Part shown: positions 26,764 to 36,007 of the stretch, one piece after another | Layout of the letters: each line of letters begins with the position of its first letter | Numbering within the stretch: the stretch's first letter is position 1 | Source: Mangrovimicrobium sp048323675 | Lineage (GTDB): Bacteria > Pseudomonadota > Gammaproteobacteria > Pseudomonadales > Halieaceae | Direction of reading: 5' to 3' | DNA: 64,000 bases | NCBI RefSeq assembly: GCF_048323675.1 | Contig: NZ_JBLWFK010000002.1 | Location: 1,198,636-1,262,635 of the forward strand | Program-made: the position numbers and the translations under genes | Notes under the pieces: generated by a model | Told to the model about the DNA's origin: nothing | Seen by the model: the letters and a program-made list of their open reading frames with translations, nothing else | Database searches by the model: none

Positions 26764-28332
26764 ATGGACCGCGCCAGTATCGAGCGACTCTGCCGCCCCG
26801 GGGCCTTCGATCATTCCGTGGAAAACCTGGTCCTGCGTGAAACGCATATCTCCTGGATCATTCTCTGTGGGCCTTTCGCCTACAAACTGAAGAAGCCGGT
26901 GAACTTCGGATTCCTGGACTTTTCGACACTGGCGCAGCGCAAACATTTCTGCGACGAAGAGTTGCGGCTGAACCGCCGTTTCTCTCCCGAACTCTACCTC
27001 GCAGTAGTCCCCGTCACCGGCACGCCGGGGGAGCCGGTGATGAACCGGAGTGGAGCCGCAATCGATTACGCGGTAAAAATGCACCGCTTCGACGAGGGCC
27101 AGTTACTGGACAACGTGGCGGCGCGCGGCGAACTGGACAGCGCGCTGGTTCGCAGTATCGGCCGCGAGATGGCCCGGCTGCACACGGAGCTCCCCCGCTG
27201 CTCACCCGACCCGGATGGCCGCGAACCCGGCACCCCGGCCGCCCTGCAAGCCGCGATGCTGCAGAACTTCCAGCAGGTTCGCGCCTACCCGCTGCAGCCC
27301 GCAGAACGCCAGCAGCTCAGCGCGGTGGAGAACTGGTCCGGGGCGCGGCTGGACGCGCTGCTGCCCGCCATGCACCGGCGGATACGCGAGGGCTGGGTGA
27401 TCGATGGTCACGGTGACAGCCATCTCGGCAACATGGTGATAGTCGAGGGTCGGCTGCGGCTCTTCGACTGTATCGAGTTCAACGCTGCGTTCCGCATTGT
27501 CGACAGTATTGCAGAAATCGCGCTGCTGGACATGGACCTCAACGCGCGCGGTCATCCGGCAGAGTCCCACCGCCTGCTCAGCGACTACCTGGAATACCGC
27601 GGGGATTTCGACGGGCTGGCCCTGCTGGATCTCTACCGCAGTTACTATGCCCTGGTGCGCGCCAAGGTGAACCTGCTGCGCCATCCGGCGGGCCGCCCGG
27701 GGCTCGCGGACAGCGAGGACTATGCAGAAATGCGCCGCTACCTCGGCCTGGCGTACCGCTACTGCCGGCCCCGCAGGCGTTTCCTCGTGATCACGCACGG
27801 CCTGTCGGGCAGCGGCAAGTCCACGGTCGCTGGCAAGCTGGTGGAGGCCTCCGGTGCCATACGCATTCGCTCCGATGTCGAGCGCAAGCGACTGGCCGGA
27901 CTGGCGCCCGAGCAACGCAGCCACCCGGAGGATACGCAAGCCATGTACAGCACGGCGATGTCCGTCAGGACCTTCGATCGTCTGGCGGACCTGGCCAGTA
28001 CTATCCTGAACGCCGGCTTTGCGGTGATCGTCGATGGCACCTTCCTGCACCGCCACGTGCGCGACGACTTTCGCCAACTCGCGGAGCGACTCGCGGTACC
28101 CTTCGCTATCGTCGATTGTATCGCCGATCCCGAGGAACTCAGGCGTCGGTTGCTGTTGCGCCAGCAGGGAGAGACCGATGCCTCGGAGGCCGACATCGCG
28201 GTGATGGAAATGCAGAGTGTCCAGCGCGAAGAGCTGTCGAACGACGAGCGAAAAGTCACCCTCAGTGTCGATTCCGGATCAGAACCGTCGCGCTTGTGGG
28301 AGGCACTGGAAAAGTTTCTTCGCAGCGCGTGA
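26764..28332 (+). CDS. Aminoglycoside-phosphotransferase-like / P-loop kinase fusion
   Basis: 522 aa from the ATG at 26764 with CGGAGA upstream. Residues ~1-330 are an APH-like kinase domain (HGDSHLGN catalytic loop, then LFDCIEF in place of the DFG region). Residues ~340-520 are an AAA/zeta-like kinase with Walker A GLSGSGKST. This two-domain form corresponds to COG2187 plus COG0645, as in mycobacterial Rv2004c. Substrate unknown; not likely a true drug-resistance enzyme. Third gene of a same-strand run with EF-G2 and the ATPase. Confidence 0.85.
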   Translation: MDRASIERLCRPGAFDHSVENLVLRETHISWIILCGPFAYKLKKPVNFGFLDFSTLAQRKHFCDEELRLNRRFSPELYLAVVPVTGTPGEPVMNRSGAAIDYAVKMHRFDEGQLLDNVAARGELDSALVRSIGREMARLHTELPRCSPDPDGREPGTPAALQAAMLQNFQQVRAYPLQPAERQQLSAVENWSGARLDALLPAMHRRIREGWVIDGHGDSHLGNMVIVEGRLRLFDCIEFNAAFRIVDSIAEIALLDMDLNARGHPAESHRLLSDYLEYRGDFDGLALLDLYRSYYALVRAKVNLLRHPAGRPGLADSEDYAEMRRYLGLAYRYCRPRRRFLVITHGLSGSGKSTVAGKLVEASGAIRIRSDVERKRLAGLAPEQRSHPEDTQAMYSTAMSVRTFDRLADLASTILNAGFAVIVDGTFLHRHVRDDFRQLAERLAVPFAIVDCIADPEELRRRLLLRQQGETDASEADIAVMEMQSVQREELSNDERKVTLSVDSGSEPSRLWEALEKFLRSA

Positions 28333-28386
28333 GCCGCAGCAGCCCGCATATCAGGCACAGGATACGCAAAACGTAACCAGAGGGTA

Positions 28387-30084
28387 TTACAGCCCCAGGC
28401 GTTCGATCTCCTGCTGCAACAAGGGGCTGGGCTTGCCCGCGGCGTGATGGCCGATGAGGAAGCCGTGGGTCATGCCGCGCGCATTGGATATGCCGCTTTG
28501 CATGACCGCGCCGGTCTCCATCCTCGCCATGGAGTTGCCGGCGACGTACAGGCCGGCGATCGGTTCGTTATCCCAGCCCAGCGCGCGGCAGTGGTGATCC
28601 GCCAGCAGGCCGGCGGCCGGTATCCCGCTGCCGCCCATCCGCTTCAACTCGACAGCGTAAAACGGCGGCCGGGACAGCGGGCCGAGATTGCCGTTGGGGT
28701 GGTGATTGGGATCGCCGCACATCGAGATACTCCAGCGGTGGGTGCCGCGACCAAAATCCGGATCTACGCCTTTTTCGGCGTTGGCGTTGAACGCCGTGAC
28801 GGTCGCCTCGAGCGCCGCCGCGTCGATGCCGATGGCAGCGGCCAGGCCCGCAATGGAATCCGCGCGGACACCCAGTCCCTCGGGCCAGTCCTGGCCGGGC
28901 ATGATCGAGCCAAAGGGATATTTTTCCCTGGCCTGGCTGTCGAGAATCGCCCAGCAGGGAAAGTTCGGATGGGTCTGGGTCGCGCCGTCGATCTGGTCGA
29001 TGGTGTAGTTGAACTGGCGGTAAAACGCCTCATTGCCAAAGCGCCGGCCGCTGCGATTGACGACGATGGTGTGCGGCAGGCCGATGGACGCCATCGCGCT
29101 GCGCGGCATCGGTTCACCCGCCTCGGTTTCCTCCCCGGGAATAAAATAACCGACCAGGGTAATATCGGGTACCCGTGCGACGCGCGCCCCGACCGGGCCG
29201 GCGAGTCGCAGGTTGGCGCCGTCGATGGTATTGATCACATAGGAAATCGGGTTGAGCTGCTGGCCCAGGGTCTTGTTGTACTCCTGGTTGCGCTCGTAAC
29301 TGCTGACGGCGATGACGACACCGCGCCTGGCCCGCACAAACAGGTCCTGCCCCTCCCGGGTAGCGCGCACGCCGACGATGCGCTCACCGTCGCCGATCAG
29401 TTCCTCGACGTTGACGCCAGTATGCATCGGGATATCGCGATCGATCACCGCCTTGACGAAATAACCCACCAGGCCGGGACCCAGGCAGCGGATGTCGTTG
29501 ACCAGGCGCTCGCCCATGAGTTCGAAATCCCACTTCGCAATATTCGCGGTGCCGCCCGGCTTGTACATGTCTTCGTGGGTCATGCCGAAGGGCACGATAG
29601 GCGACACCCGCGTGCGCGATTGCCAATCCCCCAGCGATTGCGCGGGAAAAGGCCGCACTTCGAGCATGCGCCCCTCGGCAACGCTGTCGTCGTCGACGCC
29701 GTAGTAGTAATCCGGCAGGCCGCGGATAACCTCCATGTCGAGGCCTATCCGGTCCTCGAAATAGCGTAACGCCTCACGCGCATGGACCACCGTGTTGAGT
29801 ATCAGGTAGTCGCTGGCGTAGCCCATCGACAGGCGCTTGAGATAGCGGAAGCCGGACTCCGGCGAATCCTCCATCCCCAACGCCGCTGCCAGGTGATTGC
29901 CGGGAACCCAGACCTCGCCCAGGGACAGCGCGGTAACCCCGCCCACCTGGTCGGCGCGCTCCAGCACGATGGCGCCGAGGCCCTCATCATGCGCAGTTAC
30001 AGCCGCGGACAGGCCGCCGATACCCGAGCCGATAGAGACGACGTCGGTTTCCATATCCCACTTTGCGGGCAGATTTCTGATCAT
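28387..30084 (-). CDS. FAD-dependent dehydrogenase, 3-ketosteroid delta-1-dehydrogenase-like
   Basis: 565 aa from the ATG at 30084 (MIRNLPAKWD) with CCGGAG before it. N-terminal dinucleotide motif SIGSGIGGLSAAVTAHDEG, then VLERADQVGGVTA; the C-terminus has GLYVAGNSMA and a final FAD-contact segment, as in the fumarate reductase/KstD group. In this family the enzyme introduces a double bond next to a ketone in steroids or similar rings using FAD. Downstream of the LLM monooxygenase gene (43 bp), likely one operon behind a shared operator. The codons between 30085 and 30127 also read like protein but have no start codon. Confidence 0.85.
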   Translation of the reverse strand: MIRNLPAKWDMETDVVSIGSGIGGLSAAVTAHDEGLGAIVLERADQVGGVTALSLGEVWVPGNHLAAALGMEDSPESGFRYLKRLSMGYASDYLILNTVVHAREALRYFEDRIGLDMEVIRGLPDYYYGVDDDSVAEGRMLEVRPFPAQSLGDWQSRTRVSPIVPFGMTHEDMYKPGGTANIAKWDFELMGERLVNDIRCLGPGLVGYFVKAVIDRDIPMHTGVNVEELIGDGERIVGVRATREGQDLFVRARRGVVIAVSSYERNQEYNKTLGQQLNPISYVINTIDGANLRLAGPVGARVARVPDITLVGYFIPGEETEAGEPMPRSAMASIGLPHTIVVNRSGRRFGNEAFYRQFNYTIDQIDGATQTHPNFPCWAILDSQAREKYPFGSIMPGQDWPEGLGVRADSIAGLAAAIGIDAAALEATVTAFNANAEKGVDPDFGRGTHRWSISMCGDPNHHPNGNLGPLSRPPFYAVELKRMGGSGIPAAGLLADHHCRALGWDNEPIAGLYVAGNSMARMETGAVMQSGISNARGMTHGFLIGHHAAGKPSPLLQQEIERLGL

Positions 30085-30127
30085 GTCGGGCAGCTCCGGA
30101 AATTCTTCGATAAAGGCGTTGGCAGTT

Positions 30128-31186
30128 TCAGCCCTTGAGGTGTGGCAAAACCTTGTCGGCAAACAGTTTGGCCTGTTCGTACACCAGTTCGTAGGGCAGC
30201 CCGCCAAAACTGAAATTGCACAGCATTTCGTAATCACCGACCATCGACGCGCGTTCCAGGTGATGCTCGATCAGCCGCTCCGGCGTACCGATCATATTGC
30301 CGCCGATGTAGTCCTTATACGCCTTGTGCGCACCGCCCGCCGCCTCCGCCCTCTCCCCCATGTAGGCATAGGTGGAGTAGGACGGCAGGTTCTTGAAGTG
30401 GTCGCTCATGAACTCGTAGTGATTGGCGACCGTCTCGAACATCACGGAAAAATACCTGTCGCAATATTCCGTTACCCGCTTCTCGTCCTCGAAGCAGAGC
30501 ATGAAATCCGAGATGATGAACGGCGGCGCCTGCTTGCCGTGCTTGCTCTCGAAGGTTTCACGGTACTGGTTGATTTCCGGGATCGCCTTGCGCCAGTCGC
30601 CCTGGGAGAAACGCAGGGTCTTCAGGCCATAGTTGGCCGCCACTTCCACCGAGGACGGCGACATGGAGACCATCACCGTGCGGTCCTTGAATGACTTGAA
30701 GGGCCGGGGCCGGACTTCGGTGCGCGGAATCTTGTACCACCGGGTGTCCGCCTCGACGATACCGGTTTCGATGCCCTCCATGATGATCGCCGCGGCTTCG
30801 TCGAACATCTCTCTCGAATCGGCCAACTCGACCCCGAAAGACCTGAATTCGCGCCGGGCGGCGCCCCGTCCCATACCGGCGATCAGCCGTCCCCCGCAGA
30901 GGATATCCAGCTGCAGGAACTGCTCGACGACGCGCAGAGGGTTGTTCCAGGGAAGTATGACAGCTGCCGTGATGAGCTCGATACTGGTGGTTTTCGCTGC
31001 GATGTACGACAGCACACCGAAGGGATCGGGGCAGGCCGCGTAGTCGGTAAAATGGTGCTCCACCGGACCGACGAAATCGAAGCCCATGGCCTCCGCCTCG
31101 ACGGCAAACTGCGTTTCCTGCATGAACGTCTTCACGTCCGGTTCACCATGCAGGTTCTGGTAGCCCAAATGAAGCCCTACTCGCAT
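30128..31186 (-). CDS. LLM class flavin-dependent monooxygenase
   Basis: 352 aa from the ATG at 31186 (MRVGLHLGYQN). Luciferase-like TIM barrel: GFDFVGPVEHHFTDYA, RLIAGMGRGAARREF, and WNNPLRVVEQFLQLD are typical of family members that use reduced FMN and oxygen to hydroxylate or do Baeyer-Villiger-type chemistry. First gene of the operon with the FAD dehydrogenase. A promoter (-35 AAACAA complement at 31340-31345, -10 at 31317-31322) is overlapped by the shared palindrome. Needs an external flavin reductase, not seen here. Confidence 0.9.
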   Translation of the reverse strand: MRVGLHLGYQNLHGEPDVKTFMQETQFAVEAEAMGFDFVGPVEHHFTDYAACPDPFGVLSYIAAKTTSIELITAAVILPWNNPLRVVEQFLQLDILCGGRLIAGMGRGAARREFRSFGVELADSREMFDEAAAIIMEGIETGIVEADTRWYKIPRTEVRPRPFKSFKDRTVMVSMSPSSVEVAANYGLKTLRFSQGDWRKAIPEINQYRETFESKHGKQAPPFIISDFMLCFEDEKRVTEYCDRYFSVMFETVANHYEFMSDHFKNLPSYSTYAYMGERAEAAGGAHKAYKDYIGGNMIGTPERLIEHHLERASMVGDYEMLCNFSFGGLPYELVYEQAKLFADKVLPHLKG

Positions 31187-31315
31187 ATTATTATCTCCGC
31201 ACCTGCGGCCCGGCCCGCGCCACGGTGCCGCAGCGATTTCGATGCAGTTTTCCGGGGGCGGGCGCAACAGCAGTTGCTGTGGGGTTGCGCCCTGTCAAAC
31301 ACCTTCACGGCGTTT

Positions 31316-31338
31316 AATATCACTTTTAGAGTTTCATT
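31316..31338. promoter_or_regulatory. Shared catabolic-regulon operator, copy 1
   Basis: 23-bp palindrome of pattern AAT-ATC-ACT-N5-AGT-TTC-ATT. On the minus strand it overlaps the -10 (TGATAT, 31317-31322) and the spacer of a promoter whose -35 is TTGTTT (31340-31345, spacing 17) reading to the LLM gene. Near-identical to the site at 35905 and similar to that at 38343. Probably bound by the TetR encoded at 32008-32700. Confidence 0.7.
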
Positions 31339-31343
31339 TAAAC

Positions 31344-31366
31344 AATATCACTTGGCCCGTTTCATA
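31344..31366. promoter_or_regulatory. Shared catabolic-regulon operator, copy 1b
   Basis: Second site 28 bp from copy 1: left half AATATCACT and most of the right half (CGTTTCATA) are kept, centre replaced by TGGCC. The spacing puts the two sites near-in-phase on the DNA helix. It covers part of the -35 of the LLM promoter and lies between the LLM and NTF2-like genes, so may serve both. Confidence 0.6.
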
Positions 31367-31522
31367 ACAAGCGGGGGATGGTGCCAATGCCGGGCGCAAA
31401 GCGCTCACCCGCCGCGGTGAAAATACCGGCGTCGAGCGGTGATACGGCAGCGCCATCATTCAATTAACCCGCATTCGGTGGCATGATTCCGGGCAAAGAA
31501 TAACCAACTGGAGTACCCGCCA

Positions 31523-32023
31523 ATGGAAGACGCCCTGCAGCGCCTGCTCGATGAAGCGGCCATAAAGAAAGTCCAGCTCCGCTATTGCCGGGGGATCGAC
31601 AGGATGGACTGGGAACTGGTGCGCTCCTGCTACCACCCCGATGCCATCGACGATCACGGCGAGTACGTGGGTGGTATCGACGGGTTCATCGAGTACTGCA
31701 AGGCGGGCTGCCCGAATTTCGTCTCCACCACCCATTTCACCGGCAACCAGCTGGTAGAAGTGGATGGCGACACGGCCTGGGCGGAACACTACGCCCGCGC
31801 CTACCATCGTGTCGCCGCGCAACCGGGCGGTCCGGAAAAAGACCTGGTGGTCAACACGCGCTATATCGACCGCTACGAGCGGCGCGGCGGCGAGTGGCGT
31901 ATCACCCGGCGGGTTGTCGTCGTCGATACCGACCGGGTGGACCCGGTGCTCGAACGCTGGGTCCCGGAAGAGCAGCTGCGCAGCAGGCGCGACCGGAGTG
32001 ATCCTTCCTACCTGCCGGCCTGA
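31523..32023 (+). CDS. NTF2-like / SnoaL-like protein
   Basis: 166 aa. The N-terminal half (AAIKKVQLRYCRGIDRMDWELV, then CYHPDAIDDHGEYVG) is a nuclear-transport-factor-2 fold, which includes ring isomerases, dehydratases and small subunits of ring-hydroxylating oxygenases. Charged residues in the pocket region (D and H in the DDHGEY and TTHFTGN segments) could be catalytic, but this cannot be settled by eye. Only plus-strand gene in the catabolic island, divergent from the LLM operon across two operators. Its 3' end overlaps the TetR gene tail by 16 bp. Confidence 0.82.
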   Translation: MEDALQRLLDEAAIKKVQLRYCRGIDRMDWELVRSCYHPDAIDDHGEYVGGIDGFIEYCKAGCPNFVSTTHFTGNQLVEVDGDTAWAEHYARAYHRVAAQPGGPEKDLVVNTRYIDRYERRGGEWRITRRVVVVDTDRVDPVLERWVPEEQLRSRRDRSDPSYLPA

Positions 32024-32700
32024 TCGTCGAGCACGCCGTGGAGGAAAAGCTTCACCGAATAACGCGCGTGCTCAGTGATTGAATCCCGGTCGAAGGTCAT
32101 GCCCCAGGCTGTCAGGTTGGCCGGAGCACCGACGATAATGTTGAGGAAAGCAAAAGCGGCCCTGTCAGCGTCGAACGCGCTGCCACGCTTGCGTTGCATA
32201 CGCCGCCGGAACAGGTCCGCCAGGTAATCCAGGGTCGGGCGGGTGCCCTGCTCATTGGTGAACGCGCCGATCTCGGGCATCCGGTAGGCTTCGGCGTTGG
32301 TGATGCGCAGCAGGCGCAGCCCGGCATCGGAGAGCATGTTCTCTACCAGCAGGCTGCCCACCCGCACCAGGGTCTCGTCGAGGTCATCGGTTTCGGCGGA
32401 GCGCAGGCGTTCCGTGGGGATGATCCAGGCGTCGATCGCGCGCTGCAGGACTGCCTTGAACAGCGCCTTCTTGTCACCGTAGTGACTGTAGATAGTTCGC
32501 TTCGCCATCCCCAGTGATGCGGCGATATCGTCCATGGTGGTGTGCTGGTAACCCTTTTCCGAAAACAGGTCCAGGGCGCTGTCCAGCAACTCGACATGCC
32601 GCGACATGGACTGGGATTTGGTCGGCCTGCCGGGGCCGGGTCTCGCTGCCTTTTTCCTGCTGTCCGCGCGTTTCTTGCCGGCTTTTTTTTCAGTAGTCAC
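32008..32700 (-). CDS. TetR family transcriptional regulator (2)
   Basis: About 230 aa if the GTG at 32700 (VTTEKKAGKK) is the start; the open frame goes on to a TTG at 32772, and no strong ribosome site decides it. After a lysine-rich N-terminus (RADSRKKAARPGPGRPTKSQ) comes the HTH: LLDSALDLFSEKGYQHTTMD, then AASLGMAKRTIYSHYGDKK. Helical ligand domain follows. Lies downstream of the amidohydrolase and CMD genes, so it may be co-transcribed with the Rieske operon, and is the only regulator inside the catabolic island. Candidate binder of the 23-bp shared palindrome. Confidence 0.85.
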   Translation of the reverse strand: MTTEKKAGKKRADSRKKAARPGPGRPTKSQSMSRHVELLDSALDLFSEKGYQHTTMDDIAASLGMAKRTIYSHYGDKKALFKAVLQRAIDAWIIPTERLRSAETDDLDETLVRVGSLLVENMLSDAGLRLLRITNAEAYRMPEIGAFTNEQGTRPTLDYLADLFRRRMQRKRGSAFDADRAAFAFLNIIVGAPANLTAWGMTFDRDSITEHARYSVKLFLHGVLDDQAGR

Positions 32701-32824
32701 AGCGTCCCAGTCGAAGTCGTTGCGAAATGCGGGTATGCGCTCGAGTCTATGGAAGTTGGCCGAAGCTGGCAACCTGGCCGCAGTGCCGGGGGCGGCGGCC
32801 TTCGCTGCCGCGTATCCCGGCGTA

Positions 32825-33721
32825 TTACTCCTGCTCCCAGGCCAGCCACTGGCGCGCGGTCCTGCCCATGATCCACTCGCGCTCCGCGGCGCTCACCTCG
32901 GGGTTTTCGCTAATCGCGAAGATCAGCTCCGCCCAGCTTTCACCGGTCTGGTTGGCGGAAATATCGCTGGCCCACATGACCCGCTCGGCACCGAAGGCAT
33001 CCAGCGCCTTGCGCAGGAAGGGCCGCGCCGCGAGATTGGGATAGCCCGCCGCGTTGAACATCACCGGCGCGTGGGCCCACTTCAGGGCAACCTGCGGCCA
33101 CTGCGCGGCGCGCAGCACCTTGGTGAACGCCTGGTCCAGCGGTTCCTCCCCGACCCGGCGCCAGTAATCCTCGCTGTCCTCCAGCCCTTCCATCTGCGCG
33201 AAGATCGGCCAGAGCCTGGCACCGGGAGGCATGCCGCAATGGCACAGGACAATGCGGACATCCGGGTACTTGCCGATGATGCGCTCGAGCAAATCGGCGT
33301 GGCCGGCAATCTGCACGAAAACCGGCAGACCGCTGGCGGCAGCCAGGGCGAACACCTCATCGTAGACCCCGCCGGCAAAATCCGCGGTTTCGGCGCGCGA
33401 CATGCCCGGGGAAACACGCAGGGCCCGGGCATGGGTGGCATCCCTGGCAAAACGCACCACGGCCTTCAGTTCCGGGTCCCGGGGGTCGACACGCACCAGG
33501 TAGGAAAACCGCTCCGAGTGGGCCCAGGCGGCGAGTTCTGCGGTGGGCGAGGTTGTGCGCTGCGCTGCGCCCGCAGGGCCCACCCTGTAGTAGGGATGCC
33601 CCGGCGTTCCCATCCACCACTCGTCCACCAGCACGGATTTCACGCCCAGCGCATCGATAGCGGCGAGCATTTCCGGGACGCCCCCGGGGCCGAGATGTAC
33701 CTGGCTGTCGACGATATCCAT
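32825..33721 (-). CDS. Amidohydrolase family protein
   Basis: 298 aa, a metal-dependent TIM-barrel hydrolase of the COG2159/COG3618 type. The N-terminal metal motif that is usually DxHxH reads DSQVH, so one His is Gln. Later features are intact: RVDPRDPEL, ALRVSPG, the GLPVFVQIAGHADLL strand and VLCHCGMP. Family members hydrolyse lactones or decarboxylate ring-cleavage products. Third gene of the Rieske operon, so a role in downstream ring or lactone processing is likely. Gap of 31 bp to the CMD gene. Confidence 0.85.
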   Translation of the reverse strand: MDIVDSQVHLGPGGVPEMLAAIDALGVKSVLVDEWWMGTPGHPYYRVGPAGAAQRTTSPTAELAAWAHSERFSYLVRVDPRDPELKAVVRFARDATHARALRVSPGMSRAETADFAGGVYDEVFALAAASGLPVFVQIAGHADLLERIIGKYPDVRIVLCHCGMPPGARLWPIFAQMEGLEDSEDYWRRVGEEPLDQAFTKVLRAAQWPQVALKWAHAPVMFNAAGYPNLAARPFLRKALDAFGAERVMWASDISANQTGESWAELIFAISENPEVSAAEREWIMGRTARQWLAWEQE

Positions 33722-33752
33722 GCTCTGTCTCCCGCTTGATGATTGTCGCCTC

Positions 33753-34343
33753 TCAGCGAGCCGCTAGCCCCTCATTACCGGGGATCAGGCGCACTCGCAT
33801 CGAGTTATAAAGGAACGCGATTTCGTGGTAGAAGCCGACCATCATCAACAATTCGATGATCTGCTTGTCGCTGAAGTTTTCCGCGACCACCGCCCAGGTG
33901 GCGTCGCTGACACAGGCATCGGCGTGCAATTCCTCGGCCAGCCGGACCAGCGCGCGGTCGCGCTCGTTCCAGCCCGGCGCCGCGGAGCCCTGCACCAGCC
34001 ACTCGATCTCCTGCGCGCTCAGGCCCGCATTCCTGCCGAACCTGACATGCTCGCCCCAGGTGTAGGCCGAGCGGCACAGCCAGCCGGTGCGCAGGATGAC
34101 GACCTCGAGATCGCGCATTTCCAGCGTGAGGGCTTTGGCGCGCTGGGTGATGTAATCGACCTGGGCGCGGTAGATTTCCGGGTGCCGCAGCATCGTTGCG
34201 ACCGCATCCGGCAACTCCGTGGTCTCGAGGCCGAACAGGGAGCGCAGCCGGGCCGCCAGTGGCAGCGCCTCTGCACTGAGCTCAGCCTCCGCCAGCGGCG
34301 CAATCCGCGGCTCGGCGTTGCAGACTGTTTGATCTTCCGCCAT
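33753..34343 (-). CDS. Carboxymuconolactone decarboxylase (CMD) family protein
   Basis: 196 aa, ATG at 34343 with GGGAG upstream. The CMD/AhpD-type helical core is seen at AKALTLEMRDLEVVILRTGWLC, then a RSAYTWGEHVRFG segment with Cys and His, and NFSDKQIIELLMMVGFYH. Such proteins are gamma-carboxymuconolactone decarboxylases or general peroxidase-like accessory enzymes. Between the Rieske oxygenase and amidohydrolase genes with short gaps (42 and 31 bp), so part of the same operon. Confidence 0.88.
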   Translation of the reverse strand: MAEDQTVCNAEPRIAPLAEAELSAEALPLAARLRSLFGLETTELPDAVATMLRHPEIYRAQVDYITQRAKALTLEMRDLEVVILRTGWLCRSAYTWGEHVRFGRNAGLSAQEIEWLVQGSAAPGWNERDRALVRLAEELHADACVSDATWAVVAENFSDKQIIELLMMVGFYHEIAFLYNSMRVRLIPGNEGLAAR

Positions 34344-34385
34344 CAACTGCTCCCGCCGCTGGCCAGCGGCGCCGTGGACCGGCGA

Positions 34386-35750
34386 TCAGGCACTGTCGCC
34401 GAGCCAGTCATCGAGCACCGCGTGAAAATGGGCGACCCGCGGCTCCTGCCGGGTGAGGCTCATGAATTTCACCGCGCGATTGCGCAGCCCGTCCTGCTGT
34501 TGCTGCATCTGGGAGTAATCCTGCTCCAGCGCCAGGAAATAATCGAAGTGCTCACCCTCCGGGATCTCGACCAGCTCGGCCCGCTGTTCTTCGCGCAGCT
34601 CCGCGGGCAGCCACAGGTAGTGGCACACATGCCAGCTGCAGGCGTTGGGGTCGCCGTCGCGGTCCGGCGCCGCAATGATCACCGTCGCCTCGCCCGGGCA
34701 CAGCTGGAGATAGACGTTGGGAAACAGCGCCCAGAACTGGTAATCGCTCATCTGGGTATCGCTCAATGCGCTGACATCCAGCCCCCTGGCCGTCATCGTC
34801 TCGCGCACCGCCTGCTGCATCAGGCCACGCGCGGATACGCCTGCGGGAAAGTGCGGGGCCCCGTCGCCATCGAGGTACAGCGCCACCAGGTTTTCGAAGC
34901 GCGGCAGCGCCGCCACGATGCCGGGGAAATTCGGCGCCGGCAGCTGCCGGTACATTGCCACTTCCTGCTCCGGCCCCGCGGTGGCACTCCTGGCGCCGCC
35001 AAAGGGCACGGTACAGGCGCAGTGCAGGCCGAATTCCATGAAGCGCTCCCGTGCCATATCCATGTAGGAGACCAGCTCGGGATGAACGCCCTGGACGTGG
35101 TAGCCCTCCTGGAAGGCATCGATGACCACTTTCCAGTTACAGCGGATTTTCTCCCGCACATTGAGCCCCACGGGGACCATCTCCTCGAGCCGGTAAGCGG
35201 CCAGGGCCTGTGCCGCGGGGCCGAGGAAATCGGCGAGGGGCGCGGCACTCATGTCGGGGTTCAGGAAGATGAAACCGGCAAACACCTCGACCTGCACCGG
35301 CAGCAGGCCCAGCTCGTCCTTCGGTCCCACGAATTCCTCGACGCTGCCCCGGAAATCCGGCATGGCGACGCCGATGAGTCGCCCGTCGAGTTCCCAGGTC
35401 CAGCGATGATAGGGACAGGTGAAGCGCGCGGAGTGACCCGAGCCCTGGCAGAAGGCGTTCGCGCGATGGCGGCAGGCGTTGACGAAGCCGCGAATCGCGC
35501 CGTCCCTGCCCCGCACCAGCACATAGGACTGGTCCAGCACCGTGTACACCTTCCAGTCGCCCGGTTCGGGCAGCTCGTCCGCGCGGCCGGCGATCTGCCA
35601 CACGCGCATCCACAGCTTTTCCCGCTCCAGCTCCTGGTAATCCCTGGAGGTGAAGCGCTCCGTGGACACCCGCATGTGGTAGCGACTGAAGTCGATTTCC
35701 GCTATCGGCAGGGCGCTGTCCATGCCGCTGCCGTGGTTTTCTGTGCGCAT
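34386..35750 (-). CDS. Rieske non-heme iron ring-hydroxylating oxygenase, alpha subunit
   Basis: 454 aa with GGGAGGAG before the ATG. Rieske cluster ligands CRHR (~residue 92) and CPYHRW (~112) with the right spacing. Mononuclear iron site in DAFQEGYHVQGVHPELV. The length fits an alpha subunit; no beta subunit, ferredoxin or reductase gene is adjacent, though the NTF2-like protein at 31523 is a distant candidate for a beta-type fold. First gene of the operon Rieske-CMD-amidohydrolase-(TetR). Promoter -35 TTGAAA and -10 TATTAA (spacing 17) overlap the shared palindrome at 35905. Confidence 0.93.
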   Translation of the reverse strand: MRTENHGSGMDSALPIAEIDFSRYHMRVSTERFTSRDYQELEREKLWMRVWQIAGRADELPEPGDWKVYTVLDQSYVLVRGRDGAIRGFVNACRHRANAFCQGSGHSARFTCPYHRWTWELDGRLIGVAMPDFRGSVEEFVGPKDELGLLPVQVEVFAGFIFLNPDMSAAPLADFLGPAAQALAAYRLEEMVPVGLNVREKIRCNWKVVIDAFQEGYHVQGVHPELVSYMDMARERFMEFGLHCACTVPFGGARSATAGPEQEVAMYRQLPAPNFPGIVAALPRFENLVALYLDGDGAPHFPAGVSARGLMQQAVRETMTARGLDVSALSDTQMSDYQFWALFPNVYLQLCPGEATVIIAAPDRDGDPNACSWHVCHYLWLPAELREEQRAELVEIPEGEHFDYFLALEQDYSQMQQQQDGLRNRAVKFMSLTRQEPRVAHFHAVLDDWLGDSA

Positions 35751-35904
35751 CAGGGCAAACTCCTCCCAACCCGGCCTGGCTGGATCGGGGAGCGGCTGCC
35801 GGCAGCCCCATGGCGCCCGGTGACGGAAAGCAGGACCGCGCCGGGTGGCTTGCTACGACAGCGTCTCAGCAAATTATTATTTATAGGCAAGTCGCCGCAG
35901 GATT

Positions 35905-35927
35905 AATATCACTTAGTGAGTTTCATT
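35905..35927. promoter_or_regulatory. Shared catabolic-regulon operator, copy 2
   Basis: AAT-ATC-ACT-TAGTG-AGT-TTC-ATT: 23 bp differing from copy 1 only in the centre. On the minus strand it covers the spacer and parts of the -35 (35926-35931) and -10 (35903-35908) of the predicted Rieske operon promoter, ~155 bp before the Rieske ATG. That placement favours repression. Confidence 0.72.
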
Positions 35928-36007
35928 TCAAGCCGTTATCCGCTCCACGCGTGCAAAGCGCGCCGACCGGGATGCCGGCCTGGACGCCAGCCGCGAAAAC
36001 GCCGCCG

